From Actinomadura parmotrematis (GTDB lineage: Bacteria; Actinomycetota; Actinomycetes; Streptosporangiales; Streptosporangiaceae): DNA of 64,000 nt. Under the pieces are notes generated by a model that did no database searches, was not told the origin of the DNA, and was given only the letters and a program-made list of their open reading frames with translations. The stretch's first letter is position 1, and each line of letters starts with the position of its first letter. This document shows positions 27,112 to 35,870 of this stretch, piece by piece. The position numbers were made by a program, and so were the translations under genes. The DNA lies in NCBI RefSeq assembly GCF_019458805.1, contig NZ_JAIBOA010000009.1, forward strand, positions 62,001 to 126,000, read 5' to 3'.

Positions 27112-28140
27112 CTACCGATTCCCTCTGACAGGACGCACCCCGCGCCCGCCGTGGGAGGCCGCCAGGGCGGACTTGGGGGCCCGGAAGGCCGCCCAGGCGG
27201 CGCGGATGCGCACGCCCTGGTCAGGGGTGAACTCCTGCATGCATTCGTCCCATCCGTAGTCCATGAAGTTGTGCACCGGGTCGGCGCCGGCCTGCGCGCA
27301 GCTGTCGCGCCCCTCCGGGCAGCCCTCGGCCGGCCCCGCCTCGTAGGGGGTGTCGGCGATCCCGTCGCCCGGGGTCCGGCAGCCGTTCTCGAACGTGTGG
27401 AACAGCCCGAGCCAGTGCCCCGTCTCGTGCACCGCGGTGAACCCCCGGTCGAAGTGCCGGTAGGGGCCGCCCGGCAGGGTCCGGTAGTCCACGACCACGC
27501 CGTCGGCCTTCGGCGCCGACGCGTACCACTGCGGGAACGTCGAGAAGCCGAGCACGTCCGCGCCGACCGCCGCGGTGTAGAGGTTGAGGGTACCGGGGCC
27601 GCCCTTGCGCAGGGCGCCCTTCATCGCCTTCTCGTACCGTTCGGGCTCGCGGAACCAGGCCGCGTTGTCGGTGGTGTCGGTCCCGGCGAGGCGGAACGAG
27701 ACCCCGGTGTCGACGCCGCCGAACCGGCCGCCGTAGGCGGCGTCCAGCGTGGCGATCTGCTCCTCGACGGCGCCCGCGGCGGCCCGTCCGGCCGCGCCGG
27801 CGGTGAGGACGTGCACCTGGACCGGGACGACGGTGCGCTCGTCCCGGCGGGCGGCGGCCACCTTCGTCTCGTCGGCCGTCCCGAACCGGCCGAGCAGCGC
27901 CCGCTTCAGCCCGGCGAGCAGCGGCTCGGACGCGCCGCCCATGCGGTGCTCGTCACGCGCGGGGCCGCGGGCGCCGGTCGCGCGCGCGGCGATCGGGTCC
28001 GGCCCGCAGGACGAGCGGGACGCCGCCTCCTGCGGGAGCGCCCGCCCGCCGGCCCCGGCCGCGCCCGGACCGGCGGTGGCGGTCGCGGGCAGCGCGCAGA
28101 GCGAAAGCAGGCACAACGGAACGGCGAAACCGCGCCTCAT
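27112..28140 (-). CDS. Secreted zinc metalloprotease (M43/pappalysin-like)
   Basis: A 342-aa predicted exported metzincin. It starts with a signal peptide (MRRGFAVPLCLLSLCALPATATAG). The zinc motif HETGHWLGLFH lies near residue 235 (HExxHxxGxxH, with the catalytic Glu). The Met-turn is in HNFMDYGWDECMQEF, followed by TPDQGVRIRAAW. Cysteines around NGCRTPGDG, GCPEGRDSC and DEC suggest disulfides. M43B proteases cleave extracellular proteins; the substrate is unknown. ATG at 28140 is preferred to upstream starts because it begins the signal peptide. Confidence 0.9.
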   Translation of the reverse strand: MRRGFAVPLCLLSLCALPATATAGPGAAGAGGRALPQEAASRSSCGPDPIAARATGARGPARDEHRMGGASEPLLAGLKRALLGRFGTADETKVAAARRDERTVVPVQVHVLTAGAAGRAAAGAVEEQIATLDAAYGGRFGGVDTGVSFRLAGTDTTDNAAWFREPERYEKAMKGALRKGGPGTLNLYTAAVGADVLGFSTFPQWYASAPKADGVVVDYRTLPGGPYRHFDRGFTAVHETGHWLGLFHTFENGCRTPGDGIADTPYEAGPAEGCPEGRDSCAQAGADPVHNFMDYGWDECMQEFTPDQGVRIRAAWAAFRAPKSALAASHGGRGVRPVRGNR

Positions 28141-28240
28141 GGATCCCCCGATGCAGAAAGACATGATCTCCGCTTCGATCATGCCCGCCGGGCGGCGCCT
28201 TCACCGCCCGCTGCACCGCATCCGGGAACGCTGCTGAGGA

Positions 28241-28504
28241 CTACTTGTCGCCGTCGTTGCCGCCCGACTGCATGGACTCGTAGATCTCCTTGCACTGCGG
28301 GCAGACCGGGAACTTCTTCGGGTCGCGGTTCGGCACCCAGACCTTGCCGCAGAGCGCGATCACCGGCGTGCCGGACACCGCGCTCTCGGTGATCTTCTGC
28401 TTCTTCACATAGTGGGCGAACCGCTCGTGGTCGCCGTCGCCGTGCGACAGGTCGGGGACCTGGTCGGTCCGGACGTCGCCCTCGGGCAGGATCTTGGTAC
28501 TCAC
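28241..28504 (-). CDS. DUF3039 protein with zinc-ribbon-like cysteines
   Basis: An 87-aa actinobacterial DUF3039 protein: HERFAHYVKKQKITESAVSG, TPVIALCGKVWVPNRDPKKFPVCPQCKEIYESM. The cysteines in LCGKVW and CPQC could bind zinc. The GTG start has AAGG eight bases upstream. It is well conserved in actinomycetes and usually close to a DEAD-box helicase and a YqgE gene, as here. Function is unknown. Confidence 0.9.
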   Translation of the reverse strand: MSTKILPEGDVRTDQVPDLSHGDGDHERFAHYVKKQKITESAVSGTPVIALCGKVWVPNRDPKKFPVCPQCKEIYESMQSGGNDGDK

Positions 28505-28514
28505 GGCCCCCACC

Positions 28515-29114
28515 TTAGTTGAGCGTCGGGTCCTCGGGGAAAGTCGAGACGAGCGCCAGGTCGCCGCCCTGGCGGCGGAGCACCTCCTGCCAGAGCCGTC
28601 CCGGGTCGGCGTTGAACGCGTCGCCCGCCTCGGCCGGCACCAGGTACCACGAGCCGTCCTCGACCTCGGCGCGCAGCTGCCCCTCCGACCAGCCCGCGTA
28701 CCCGGCGAACACCCGGAGCTGCAGCAGCTCGGCGGCGAGCAGGCCGGGCGGGGCGTCCAGGTCCACCAGGCCGACCCGGGCGACCGCGGCGTCGCCGTCC
28801 AGGGCGCGCCAGCCGAGCGGCTCGCCGTCGCCGGGCAGGCGGGCGAGGGCGAGCGCGTTGTCCAGCGCGACCGGGCCGCCCTGGAAGACCACCGGCGGGC
28901 CGGTGACGAGCCCCGCCCACGGCGGCAGCACCCGGTCCACCGGGATCTCGGTCGGCCGGTTGAGGACGACGCCGAGCGTCCCGCCGTCGTGGTCGTGCTC
29001 GACGATGAGCACGACGCCGCGCCGGAAGTTCGGATCCTCCAGCTGGGGGGTCGCGACCAGCAGGGAGCCCACCGTGATGCCGTCGTCCGCGCCGTCGTCC
29101 ATGGGGACCATCAT
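28515..29114 (-). CDS. YqgE/AlgH family protein
   Basis: A 199-aa member of the YqgE/AlgH (DUF179) family: GSLLVATPQLEDPNFRRGVVLIVEHDHDGGTLGVVLNRPTEI, GPPVVFQGGPVALDNAL, RVFAGYAGWSEGQLRAEVEDGSWYLVPA. Three in-frame ATG codons (29114, 29111, 29102) compete; GGAGG lies 12 bases before the first, so the first is taken. Function is unproven; the family is often described as a putative regulator. Confidence 0.9.
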   Translation of the reverse strand: MMVPMDDGADDGITVGSLLVATPQLEDPNFRRGVVLIVEHDHDGGTLGVVLNRPTEIPVDRVLPPWAGLVTGPPVVFQGGPVALDNALALARLPGDGEPLGWRALDGDAAVARVGLVDLDAPPGLLAAELLQLRVFAGYAGWSEGQLRAEVEDGSWYLVPAEAGDAFNADPGRLWQEVLRRQGGDLALVSTFPEDPTLN

Positions 29115-29210
29115 GCGTTGCGCCGACCTCCGGCGGCACGTCCCCCCGCGCGTTAACCTGTTAGCTCTTCCCATCGCCGGGGAACTGGGCAGAATACGGC
29201 CTAGGTAAAG

Positions 29211-29228
29211 GATCGATCTAGATTGATC
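29211..29228. promoter_or_regulatory. GATC-ATCTAGAT-GATC dyad upstream of LPHTG gene
   Basis: GATCGATCTAGATTGATC is an 18-bp dyad with one mismatched pair and a perfect ATCTAGAT core, about 60 bp upstream of the first wall-anchored protein gene. CCTAG at 29200 and CTAGG at 29228 widen the symmetry. It may be an operator in the promoter shared with the divergent yqgE gene. Confidence 0.45.
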
Positions 29229-29285
29229 TAGGTTCGACGAACGGCCACCCGTCGGCCCCCAACGGCGGGGCGGGGAGGACGCGCG

Positions 29286-30020
29286 ATGCAGTTGCCCAGG
29301 GTCGTGATCGCCGCGGTGTTCTTCGTGATCGGAGTGCTGATCGCCGTTCCACCGCTGATCGACTGGACCACCAAGTCCAAGGCCGAGTCGCCGCTCGCGC
29401 AGCGGACGTCGCCGACGCCCGCCGACAGCGGCAGCGGCGCGAGCCCGACGCCGCACAGCCCGACGCCGCGGCGGACGGTGACGGCGTCCGGCTCGGCGTC
29501 GGCCACCACCAGCCCGACGCGGACGACCAAGCCCCCGACGACGCGCCCGCCGGTGCAGCCGCTCTCGGTCACCATCGCCTCGGCGACCTGCCCGGGCCGG
29601 ACCGTCGAGGTCACGGTCCGCAACGCCGGTTCGCAGAGCGAGAGCTACGGCATCACCCGCGACGACAACAGCCCCACCATCCCCGGGCTGCTGCTGCCCC
29701 GGGCATCGCACACGACCAGGCTGACGCTGCGCGAGGACCGCCGCACCCGCATCCAGGTCACCTGGAAGAACGAGCCGGTGTACGCGCGGTCGCTGACGGC
29801 GAACTGCGCCAAGGCGAGCGCCGTCCCGACGCACAAGAAGAGCCGCAAGCCGTCGCCGACGCCGACGGCGCTGCCGCACACCGGCCCCGACAACGCGGTC
29901 CTGTGGGCGCGCGGCGCGACCGGCGCCGCCGCCATGGTCACCGGCTTGATCATCTTCTGGTACGGCGGCATCTGGCCGCGCCGCCGCGACCAGGTCTTCG
30001 CCCGGAAGGACTCCAATTGA
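29286..30020 (+). CDS. LPHTG wall-anchored (sortase substrate) protein, paralogue 1
   Basis: A 244-aa surface protein. An N-terminal hydrophobic signal (VVIAAVFFVIGVLIAVPPLI) is followed by a Ser/Thr/Pro-rich stalk, then a ~90-aa domain (LSVTIASATCPGRTVEVTVRNAGSQSESYGI...RIQVTWKN...LTANC) with two cysteines. LPHTG lies at about residues 196-200, then a membrane helix and a positively charged tail. This is the standard sortase sorting signal. The final TGA lies inside the right end of a TnpB element, so the original C terminus may have differed. Start has GGGGAGG upstream. The cargo domain function is unknown. Confidence 0.8.
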   Translation: MQLPRVVIAAVFFVIGVLIAVPPLIDWTTKSKAESPLAQRTSPTPADSGSGASPTPHSPTPRRTVTASGSASATTSPTRTTKPPTTRPPVQPLSVTIASATCPGRTVEVTVRNAGSQSESYGITRDDNSPTIPGLLLPRASHTTRLTLREDRRTRIQVTWKNEPVYARSLTANCAKASAVPTHKKSRKPSPTPTALPHTGPDNAVLWARGATGAAAMVTGLIIFWYGGIWPRRRDQVFARKDSN

Positions 30021-31370
30021 CATCCTCTCCGCGCTAAGGGGCGGAGATTCCCTCCACGCCGCGCGGGGCCCGCGCGGCGTCGGGACGGGTTACCGCTTCA
30101 CCGCGCGGCGCCGGCACGGGTGCCGGTCCTACCCGCGCTCGACGGTCGTTTCGACTCTCCGCCTGCCCGGCGGCGAGAATGTTGATCGCGGCGTTCACGT
30201 CCCGGTCATGAACCGCCCCGCAAGGGCAGGTCCACGCCCGGACGCTCAAAGCCATCTTGTCGGCGATATGGCCGCAGGTCGAGCACATGCGGGTGGAGGG
30301 GAAGAACCGGCCCACCCGGCCGAAGGTACGCCCGTAGCGGGCGGCCTTGTACTCCAGCATGGCCGTGAACGACGCCCAGCCCGCATCGTGCACTGACTTG
30401 GCGAGCCGGGTCCGGCCGAGACCGGCCACGCACAGGTCTTCGACGTACACCGCTTGATTGTCGCGGATGATCTGTGTCGAGAGCTTGTGGTGCCAGTCCC
30501 GCCGCGCGTCGGCCACTTGGGCGTGCGCCCGCGCGACCTTGACGGCGGCCTTGCGCCGGTTGGCCGAACCCTTCTGTTTACGTGACAGTGATTGCTGCAA
30601 TCGCTTGAGCTTGCGGGCCGCCCGCCGCAGGAACTTCGGCGAGACGACCTTGGTGCCGTCCGACAGCACCGCGAAGTGCGTCAGCCCCAGATCGATCCCG
30701 ACCTCGGGCTCCGCCGGTGGCAGCGTCTCGTGGGCGGTCCGCACCACGAACGAGGCGAAGTACCGGCCCGCCGCGTCCTTGATGATCGCCACCGACGAGG
30801 GATCCGCGGGCAGCGGCCGGGACCAGTGCACATTCACGTCCCCGACCTTCGGGAGCCGTAGTCGACCGTTGTCCAGAATCTTGAAATTGGCATTGCGCGT
30901 GAAGCGGATGGCCTGGCGGTTGTCCTTACGTGACCGGAATCGAGGCGGGGCGGCCTTGCGGCCCTTGCGCTCGCCTGTAAGGGAGGTGAAGAAGTTGCGG
31001 TAGGCGGCGTTGAGATCGGCCAGGGCTTGTTGCAGCACCACCGCCGACACCTCTCCCAGCCAGGCTCGCTGCGGCGTGCCCTTCGCCTGGGTAATGACCT
31101 GCTTGGACAGCTCGCCATCGGTCGGATACGGCAGACCCTGCTCGTGTGCGGTCCGCCGGGCGCGCAGCCCGTCGTTGAACACCACCCGCGCGCATCCGAA
31201 CGCCCTCGCCAGCGCTATCCGCTGGCCAGGCGACGGATACACCCGGTAGTTGTACCGCAACAGCACGGCACCACTGTACCGATCGAATGGCACAACCGCC
31301 CGACGCGGACGGATCGGGCAACGGCTGGAACCTGACGGTCCAGCCAGAAGGACAGGTCCGCATTCTGATG
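30017..31370 (-). mobile_element. IS200/IS605-family solo-TnpB element
   Basis: The right end on the minus strand is recognisable: a CTCCGC/GCGGAG hairpin (30027-30032 with 30041-30046) whose loop contains the tnpB stop, ending GAGGATGTCAA, a typical IS605-group terminus. The left boundary is uncertain; a CAGAA/TTCTG hairpin at 31345-31367 is a candidate left-end structure. No tnpA is present. The element separates two paralogous LPHTG genes and the sequence next to its right end is coding. Confidence 0.7.
30034..31266 (-). CDS. tnpB: TnpB RNA-guided endonuclease (IS605 family)
   Basis: About 410 aa. An N-terminal helix-turn-helix (OrfB) domain starts YNYRVYPSPGQRIALARAFGCARVVFNDGL. The RuvC-like catalytic set looks intact: Asp in GIDLGLTHFAVLSDG, Glu in VYVEDLCVAGL and Asp in HDRDVNAAINIL. 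The zinc finger CSTCG...CPCG is also present. TnpB proteins are nucleases guided by an omega-RNA from the element's right end. The GTG at 31266 is preferred: TACAGT six bases before it could give a leaderless start; GTG at 31293 gives nine more residues. The Arg/Pro-rich tail overlaps the right end. Confidence 0.88.
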   Translation of the reverse strand: MLLRYNYRVYPSPGQRIALARAFGCARVVFNDGLRARRTAHEQGLPYPTDGELSKQVITQAKGTPQRAWLGEVSAVVLQQALADLNAAYRNFFTSLTGERKGRKAAPPRFRSRKDNRQAIRFTRNANFKILDNGRLRLPKVGDVNVHWSRPLPADPSSVAIIKDAAGRYFASFVVRTAHETLPPAEPEVGIDLGLTHFAVLSDGTKVVSPKFLRRAARKLKRLQQSLSRKQKGSANRRKAAVKVARAHAQVADARRDWHHKLSTQIIRDNQAVYVEDLCVAGLGRTRLAKSVHDAGWASFTAMLEYKAARYGRTFGRVGRFFPSTRMCSTCGHIADKMALSVRAWTCPCGAVHDRDVNAAINILAAGQAESRNDRRARVGPAPVPAPRGEAVTRPDAARAPRGVEGISAP

Positions 31371-31403
31371 ACCGAGGGCGGGTAGACCCCCCGTAGACGC
31401 CAT

Positions 31404-31955
31404 GTGCGCATGCGGATACTTCTGGGGGGAAAGTCCGTGCTGCTACCTGTTCTGGCGGCCGCGGCGTTCGCGCTGCCGCCGTCGCCGCTCGGCCTGCCGG
31501 CGCGGGCGCCGGCGCTGACCGCCTCGATCGGGCGGGTGTCCTGCCCGTCGCGGCAGGTGCCGGTGGTCGTGGTGAACGGCACCGACCGGGCGCTCGGCTA
31601 CGACCTGTACAGCGGGTACGACCTCGTCCGCACCGAGCAGGTGCCGTCGAACCGGACGATCGACGGCCGGGTCCAGCTCGCCGAGGACGAGCCGACGATG
31701 CTGACGGTGAGGTCGGGCGGCGCCACGATCGCCTCGGCGCGCCGCACCGCGAACTGCCGGGCGGGCTCGGGCGGTGCGGGCGGGGCGAGGGCCGAGGGGC
31801 CGTCGTCGCGGCTCCCGCACACCGGGCCCGGCCTGAACGCGGGCGTGCTGACCGCGCTCGGCGGGCTCGCGGCGGGCGGCGTGCTGCTGTTCTGGGGCCG
31901 CCTGTGGCCCGGCAGCGGCCGCGGCGACTGGGCGGCGCCCACCCGCCGCGGCTAG
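31404..31955 (+). CDS. LPHTG wall-anchored protein, paralogue 2
   Basis: A 183-aa paralogue of the gene on the other side of the TnpB element. It has a signal peptide (LLPVLAAAAFALPPS), a domain LTASIGRVSCPSRQVPVVVVNGTDRALGYDLYS...ASARRTANC with two cysteines, then a Gly-rich linker, LPHTG at about residue 137, a membrane helix and an Arg-rich tail. GTG at 31404 or ATG at 31410 keeps the positive N terminus of the signal peptide; a GTG at 31437 has a better GGGGGGAAAG site but would remove it. No sortase gene is in the window. Confidence 0.75.
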   Translation: MRMRILLGGKSVLLPVLAAAAFALPPSPLGLPARAPALTASIGRVSCPSRQVPVVVVNGTDRALGYDLYSGYDLVRTEQVPSNRTIDGRVQLAEDEPTMLTVRSGGATIASARRTANCRAGSGGAGGARAEGPSSRLPHTGPGLNAGVLTALGGLAAGGVLLFWGRLWPGSGRGDWAAPTRRG

Positions 31956-31967
31956 CGGCTCAGCGGG

Positions 31968-33371
31968 TCACGCCTCCGTGCGGGGGCGGCCGCCGGCGGC
32001 CTCGCGGACGGCGCCGGCGACGCGGGCGCTCACGTCGGGGTGGAAGACGCTCGGCACGATGTAGTTCGGGCCGAGCTCCTCGGGGGCGACGACCTCGGCG
32101 AGCGCCTTGGCGGCGGCGAGCAGCATCGGCTGGGTGACGATGCTCGCCTGGGCGTCCAGCAGGCCGCGGAAGACGCCGGGGAACGCCAGCACGTTGTTGA
32201 TCTGGTTGGGGTAGTCGCTGCGGCCGGTGGCGACGACGGCGGCGTGCTCGCGGGCCTCGTCCGGCGACACCTCGGGCTCGGGGTTGGCGAGCGCGAACAC
32301 GATCGCGTCCTTCGCCATGGTGGCGATGTCGTCGCCGGTGAGGATGCCGGGGGCGCTCACGCCGACGAACACGTCGGCGTCCTTGACGGCGCCGCGCAGG
32401 TCGCCGTCGTAGCCGCCGGCGTTGGTGTGCTCGGCGATCCAGCGGAGCGAGTCGTCCAGGTCGTCGCGGCCGAGGTGGACGGCGCCGCGGAAGTCGCAGA
32501 CGACGACGTCGCGGGCGCCGGCGTGCATGAGCAGCTTCAGGATGGCGGTGCCGGCGGCGCCCGCGCCCGCCATCGCGATGCGCACATCGGCGATGTCCTT
32601 GCCGACGACGCGGAGCGCGTTGGTGAGGGCGGCGAGGACGCAGATCGCGGTGCCGTGCTGGTCGTCGTGGAAGACCGGGATGTCGAGCAGCTCGCGCAGC
32701 CGGGCCTCGACCTCGAAGCAGCGCGGCGCGGAGATGTCCTCCAGGTTGATGCCGCCGAAGGCGGGCGCGAGGATCTGCACGGTCCGCACGATCTCGTCGG
32801 TGTCCTGGGTGTCCAGGCAGATCGGCCAGGCGTCGATGCCGGCGAACCGCTTGAACAGCGCGGCCTTGCCCTCCATCACCGGCAGCGCGGCCTCGGGGCC
32901 GATGTTGCCGAGGCCGAGGACGGCCGAGCCGTCGGTGACGACGGCGACGCTGTTGCGCTTGATGGTGAGGCGGCGGACGTCCTCGGGGTTGCGGGCGATG
33001 GCGAGGGAGACCCGGGCGACGCCGGGGGTGTAGGCCATCGACAGCTCGTCGCGGGTGCGCAGCGGCACCTTCGACTTCATCTCGATCTTGCCGCCGAGGT
33101 GCATGAGGAAGGTCCGGTCGGAGACCTTGTGGATCTTGATGTCGGCGAGCGTCTCCAGCGCGGCCGCGATCGCCTCGGCGTGGTCGGTGTCGCGGGTGGC
33201 GATGGTGACGTCGATGCGCAGCGTCTCGTGCCCGGCGGTGTTGACGTCCAGGGCGGTCACGATGCCGCCGGCGTTCTCGACCACGTGCGTGATCTGGCTG
33301 ACGGCGCGGCCGCCGGCCGGGACCTCCAGGCGGACGGTGATCGAGTACGAAACGCTGGGCACGCTGGCCAC
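31968..33371 (-). CDS. NAD-dependent malic enzyme with N-terminal ACT domain
   Basis: A 467-aa oxidative decarboxylase (malate to pyruvate). Residues ~1-85 form an ACT-like regulatory domain ([31 protein letters not shown]...). The catalytic part has [13 protein letters not shown], the substrate/metal region [16 protein letters not shown] and [13 protein letters not shown], the nucleotide fold [15 protein letters not shown], and [17 protein letters not shown] at 33371 is chosen: GAGGGAG precedes it by about seven bases and homologues start here. An in-frame ATG at 33532 would add a Pro-rich extension. Confidence 0.93.
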   Translation of the reverse strand: MASVPSVSYSITVRLEVPAGGRAVSQITHVVENAGGIVTALDVNTAGHETLRIDVTIATRDTDHAEAIAAALETLADIKIHKVSDRTFLMHLGGKIEMKSKVPLRTRDELSMAYTPGVARVSLAIARNPEDVRRLTIKRNSVAVVTDGSAVLGLGNIGPEAALPVMEGKAALFKRFAGIDAWPICLDTQDTDEIVRTVQILAPAFGGINLEDISAPRCFEVEARLRELLDIPVFHDDQHGTAICVLAALTNALRVVGKDIADVRIAMAGAGAAGTAILKLLMHAGARDVVVCDFRGAVHLGRDDLDDSLRWIAEHTNAGGYDGDLRGAVKDADVFVGVSAPGILTGDDIATMAKDAIVFALANPEPEVSPDEAREHAAVVATGRSDYPNQINNVLAFPGVFRGLLDAQASIVTQPMLLAAAKALAEVVAPEELGPNYIVPSVFHPDVSARVAGAVREAAGGRPRTEA

Positions 33372-33628
33372 GGAAGGCTCCCTCGGGCTGACGGGGACGG
33401 CCGGGGAGGCGGGCTCGGGCCGGGCCACGGGCGGCGGAGGCCGCGGGTCGGCGGGAGCCACGGGTCGGCGGAACGGCCCCGTGGACATGCTGTTCACCGG
33501 CCGCGGCGGGCGGCGGCCGTACCCGTCGAGCATACGCTTCCCGCCGCCCCGACGTGCCCCGATCACCCCGCGCCGCCCCTGCCGGGAGCGTCCGCGGCGC
33601 CCCGGGGAGGCGCCGCGGACCGCGGCGG

Positions 33629-34585
33629 CTAGAAGAGCGCCGACTGGAGCTTGCGGCGGGCCCTGGCGATGCGGGGGTCGTCGGCCGGGAGGATGTCGAA
33701 CAGGCCGAGCAGGTGCTTGCGGACGGCGTCGCGGTCGTCGCCCGCGGTGCGCTTCACGGCCGCGATCAGTCGGTCGAAGGCGGCGTCCACGCGGCCCGAC
33801 GACATCTCCACGTCGGCGGCGCGGGTCTGCGCCTGCGGGTCGGCTGGGGCGGCGTCGGCGGCGGCGAGGACGCCGGCGGGGTCGGTGACGGCGCCGGCGC
33901 GGCGGCTGAGCTCGACGAGCGCGAGGCCGCTCCGCGCGGCGGTGTCGCCGGGATCGCGGGCGAGCAGCTCGCCGAAGGACGCGGCGGCGGTGTCGAGGTC
34001 GCCGGTCTGCAGCGCCTCCTCGGCGCGGGCGAGGACCGGGTCGACGGCGGGCTCGGCGAGGCCGCCGGGGTCGCCGGGGCCGGGCGGCGGGCCGTCGGGC
34101 AGGATGCCCTCCTTCTGGAGGGCGTCGAACAGCTGCGCGATCGCCTCGCGGACCTGCGGCTCGGGCGCGGCGCCGTTCAGGAACGGCAGCAGCTGCCCGG
34201 CGACGACGGCCGCCACGAAGGGGATGCCGCGCACGCCCATCTGCTGCATGTAGGAGGCGAGCTGCGGGTTGGCGTCGATGTCGACCTTGGCGAGGATCCA
34301 CTGGCCGGCCGCCTCGGTGGCGAGCTTCTCCAGGATCGGGCCGAGCTGCTTGCAGGGGCCGCACCATTCGGCCCAGAAGTCCACCAGCACCGGCACGCTC
34401 TTGGACCGCTCGACGACCTCGGCGTTGAAGGTCTGGTCGGTGACGTCCACGACGAACGGGCCGCCGGGCGCGCCCGCGCCGGGCGCCGAGGCGGCCTGCG
34501 CCTGGCGCTCCTGCTGCTTCTTGGCGGCGGCCTGGCGCGCCCCCAGGTCCACGGCGCCGTGCAACGAAAAGTCCCGAGAAGGCAT
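33629..34585 (-). CDS. Thioredoxin-TPR co-chaperone (YbbN/CnoX-like)
   Basis: A 318-aa cytoplasmic protein. The thioredoxin domain at residues ~45-155 has active site WCGPC (VLVDFWAEWCGPCKQLGPIL). TPR-like helices follow (VLARAEEALQTGDLDTAAASFGELLARDPGDTAARSGLALVEL), with a C-terminal DRDAVRKHLLGLFDILPADDPRIARARRKLQSALF typical of YbbN. E. coli YbbN/CnoX protects substrates during hypochlorite stress and interacts with chaperones; the actinobacterial role is inferred. ATG at 34585 has AGGA upstream. Confidence 0.9.
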   Translation of the reverse strand: MPSRDFSLHGAVDLGARQAAAKKQQERQAQAASAPGAGAPGGPFVVDVTDQTFNAEVVERSKSVPVLVDFWAEWCGPCKQLGPILEKLATEAAGQWILAKVDIDANPQLASYMQQMGVRGIPFVAAVVAGQLLPFLNGAAPEPQVREAIAQLFDALQKEGILPDGPPPGPGDPGGLAEPAVDPVLARAEEALQTGDLDTAAASFGELLARDPGDTAARSGLALVELSRRAGAVTDPAGVLAAADAAPADPQAQTRAADVEMSSGRVDAAFDRLIAAVKRTAGDDRDAVRKHLLGLFDILPADDPRIARARRKLQSALF

Positions 34586-34762
34586 GGGTCCATCCTGCCT
34601 CATGACCCGGCGGTGCCGTGCGCGCGTCCGCTCCCAGCGGAGAGACGGCCCGCCGGGGCCGCGCGGGGGCGGCCGGCGGACAGAGCGGAACTACGGCTCT
34701 TATTCGCATCAATTCGCGGAAGGCAAAGATTCCGGGGCCGATCGTTCAACCGCCAAAGCGGG

Positions 34763-34792
34763 CTGACAGCAAACACCAAGCCTCGTTATAGT
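34763..34792 (+). promoter_or_regulatory. Promoter-like CTGACA-N18-TATAGT before the ABC operon
   Basis: CTGACA and TATAGT are 18 bases apart in a 376-bp gap between the thioredoxin and ABC genes. The gap is less GC-rich than its surroundings (TCTTATTCGCATCAATTCGC near 34698). This would give a ~165-nt leader. No other gene is seen in the gap. Confidence 0.45.
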
Positions 34793-34961
34793 TCCCAGGT
34801 CGAAGCCCGGATGCACCGGCCGGACAGGCCCGCCGCGGGCGCCCCGAAGGGGCGGTGCGCGGTAGCCGGAACCGGATTCGCGATGGCGGGGGGAAATGCC
34901 GTCGCGCGTCCCTTCCGCGGAGCCGCGGCGTGCACCGGGCGATTATCGGGGGGTAGGAAAA

Positions 34962-35870
34962 ATGATCGCGGACTTCTCCGCGATCGTGGCCAGAGGCATG
35001 GGGGTCCGCCGCGGGGGGCGGTGGCTCCTGCGCCCGGCGGCCTTCGGCATGTCCGAGGGAGTGATCGGCATCGCCGGTCCACCGGGCGCGGGGAAATCCG
35101 CGCTGCTGGCCACGTTCGCGACTTTGCGCCGGCCGAATTCCGGCGCGCTTGAGATTCTCGGGCACGACACCGGGAATTCCGCCGGCCTGCGCGCGATACG
35201 CGCGCGGATCGGCTTTCTGCCGGGCCGTTTCTCGTGGGCGGCCACGATGACGGCGGCGGAGTTCACCGGATACTCCGCCTACTACAAAGGGATGCGCACG
35301 CCGGACGTCCGGCAGGTGCTGAAAAGGCTCGACCTCACCGAGGCCGCCGACACCCCGCTGTCGCTGCTCCCGCCGGACGTGCGGATGCGCGCGGGTCTCG
35401 CGGCCACGTGCGTGCACGAGCCCGACCTCGTGCTGCTGAACGAGCCGCTGCACGGGCTCGACGGCGGCGGCCGCGACCTGGTGCCGGTGCTGCGCTCGCT
35501 GGCGCCGACGGTGGTCGCCACCGCCGAGTCCGCGGCGGACCTGGCGCCCTGGTGCGACCGCGTGTTCACGCTGGACCGCGGCCGCCTGGACGAGCTGCCG
35601 CCGCGCGCCGCCGGGGTGCCCGCGCCGCGCGCGGCCGCTCCCCGGGCGTCGCGCGCCGGGTCCGGCGGTACGGAGGACGGTTCCCGCGCGTGCCCCGACG
35701 GGGCACGCGCGGCCCGTCCGTGCACGTCCCCGGCGGCCGGCGGCGCCGCGCACGACGGCCGCGCCGCGGGGCCGGACCGGCCGGGGGGCCGGCCGTCCCT
35801 GCGGACGCCGCCCCCGCACCTGCCGCCGTCGCCGGTCCTCGTGCCCGCCGGGAGCGGCGCCGGTGTCTGA
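34962..35870 (+). CDS. ABC-transporter ATPase-like protein with degenerate motifs
   Basis: A 302-aa protein. Walker A is intact (GIAGPPGAGKSALL), but the signature region reads LSLLPPDVRMRAGLA instead of LSGGxxxR, Walker B is VLLNEPLHGLD (Asn for Asp), and the switch His is replaced (VATAESAADL). The last ~90 residues are Pro/Ala/Gly-rich. It overlaps by eight bases with a membrane-protein gene, forming an ABC-2-like pair. ATP hydrolysis may be weak or absent. ATG at 34962 follows GTAGG. Confidence 0.8.
   Translation: MIADFSAIVARGMGVRRGGRWLLRPAAFGMSEGVIGIAGPPGAGKSALLATFATLRRPNSGALEILGHDTGNSAGLRAIRARIGFLPGRFSWAATMTAAEFTGYSAYYKGMRTPDVRQVLKRLDLTEAADTPLSLLPPDVRMRAGLAATCVHEPDLVLLNEPLHGLDGGGRDLVPVLRSLAPTVVATAESAADLAPWCDRVFTLDRGRLDELPPRAAGVPAPRAAAPRASRAGSGGTEDGSRACPDGARAARPCTSPAAGGAAHDGRAAGPDRPGGRPSLRTPPPHLPPSPVLVPAGSGAGV

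Noticed and set aside
25432..28392. A 986-codon plus-strand open frame
   Set aside because: It lies antisense to the helicase and metalloprotease genes, has Arg/Gly/Val-biased sequence with no domain, and arises from the high GC third positions of the real genes.
31287..31385. A 32-codon plus-strand frame (MAQPPDADGSGNGWNLTV...)
   Set aside because: It lies in the probable left end of the TnpB element and its promoter region, lacks a ribosome site and overlaps a candidate left-end hairpin. A gene remnant cannot be fully excluded.
33372..33628. A Pro-rich N-terminal extension of malic enzyme (ATG at 33532)
   Set aside because: The GTG at 33371 has a good ribosome site directly before the ACT-like domain and homologues start there; the extension is low complexity.
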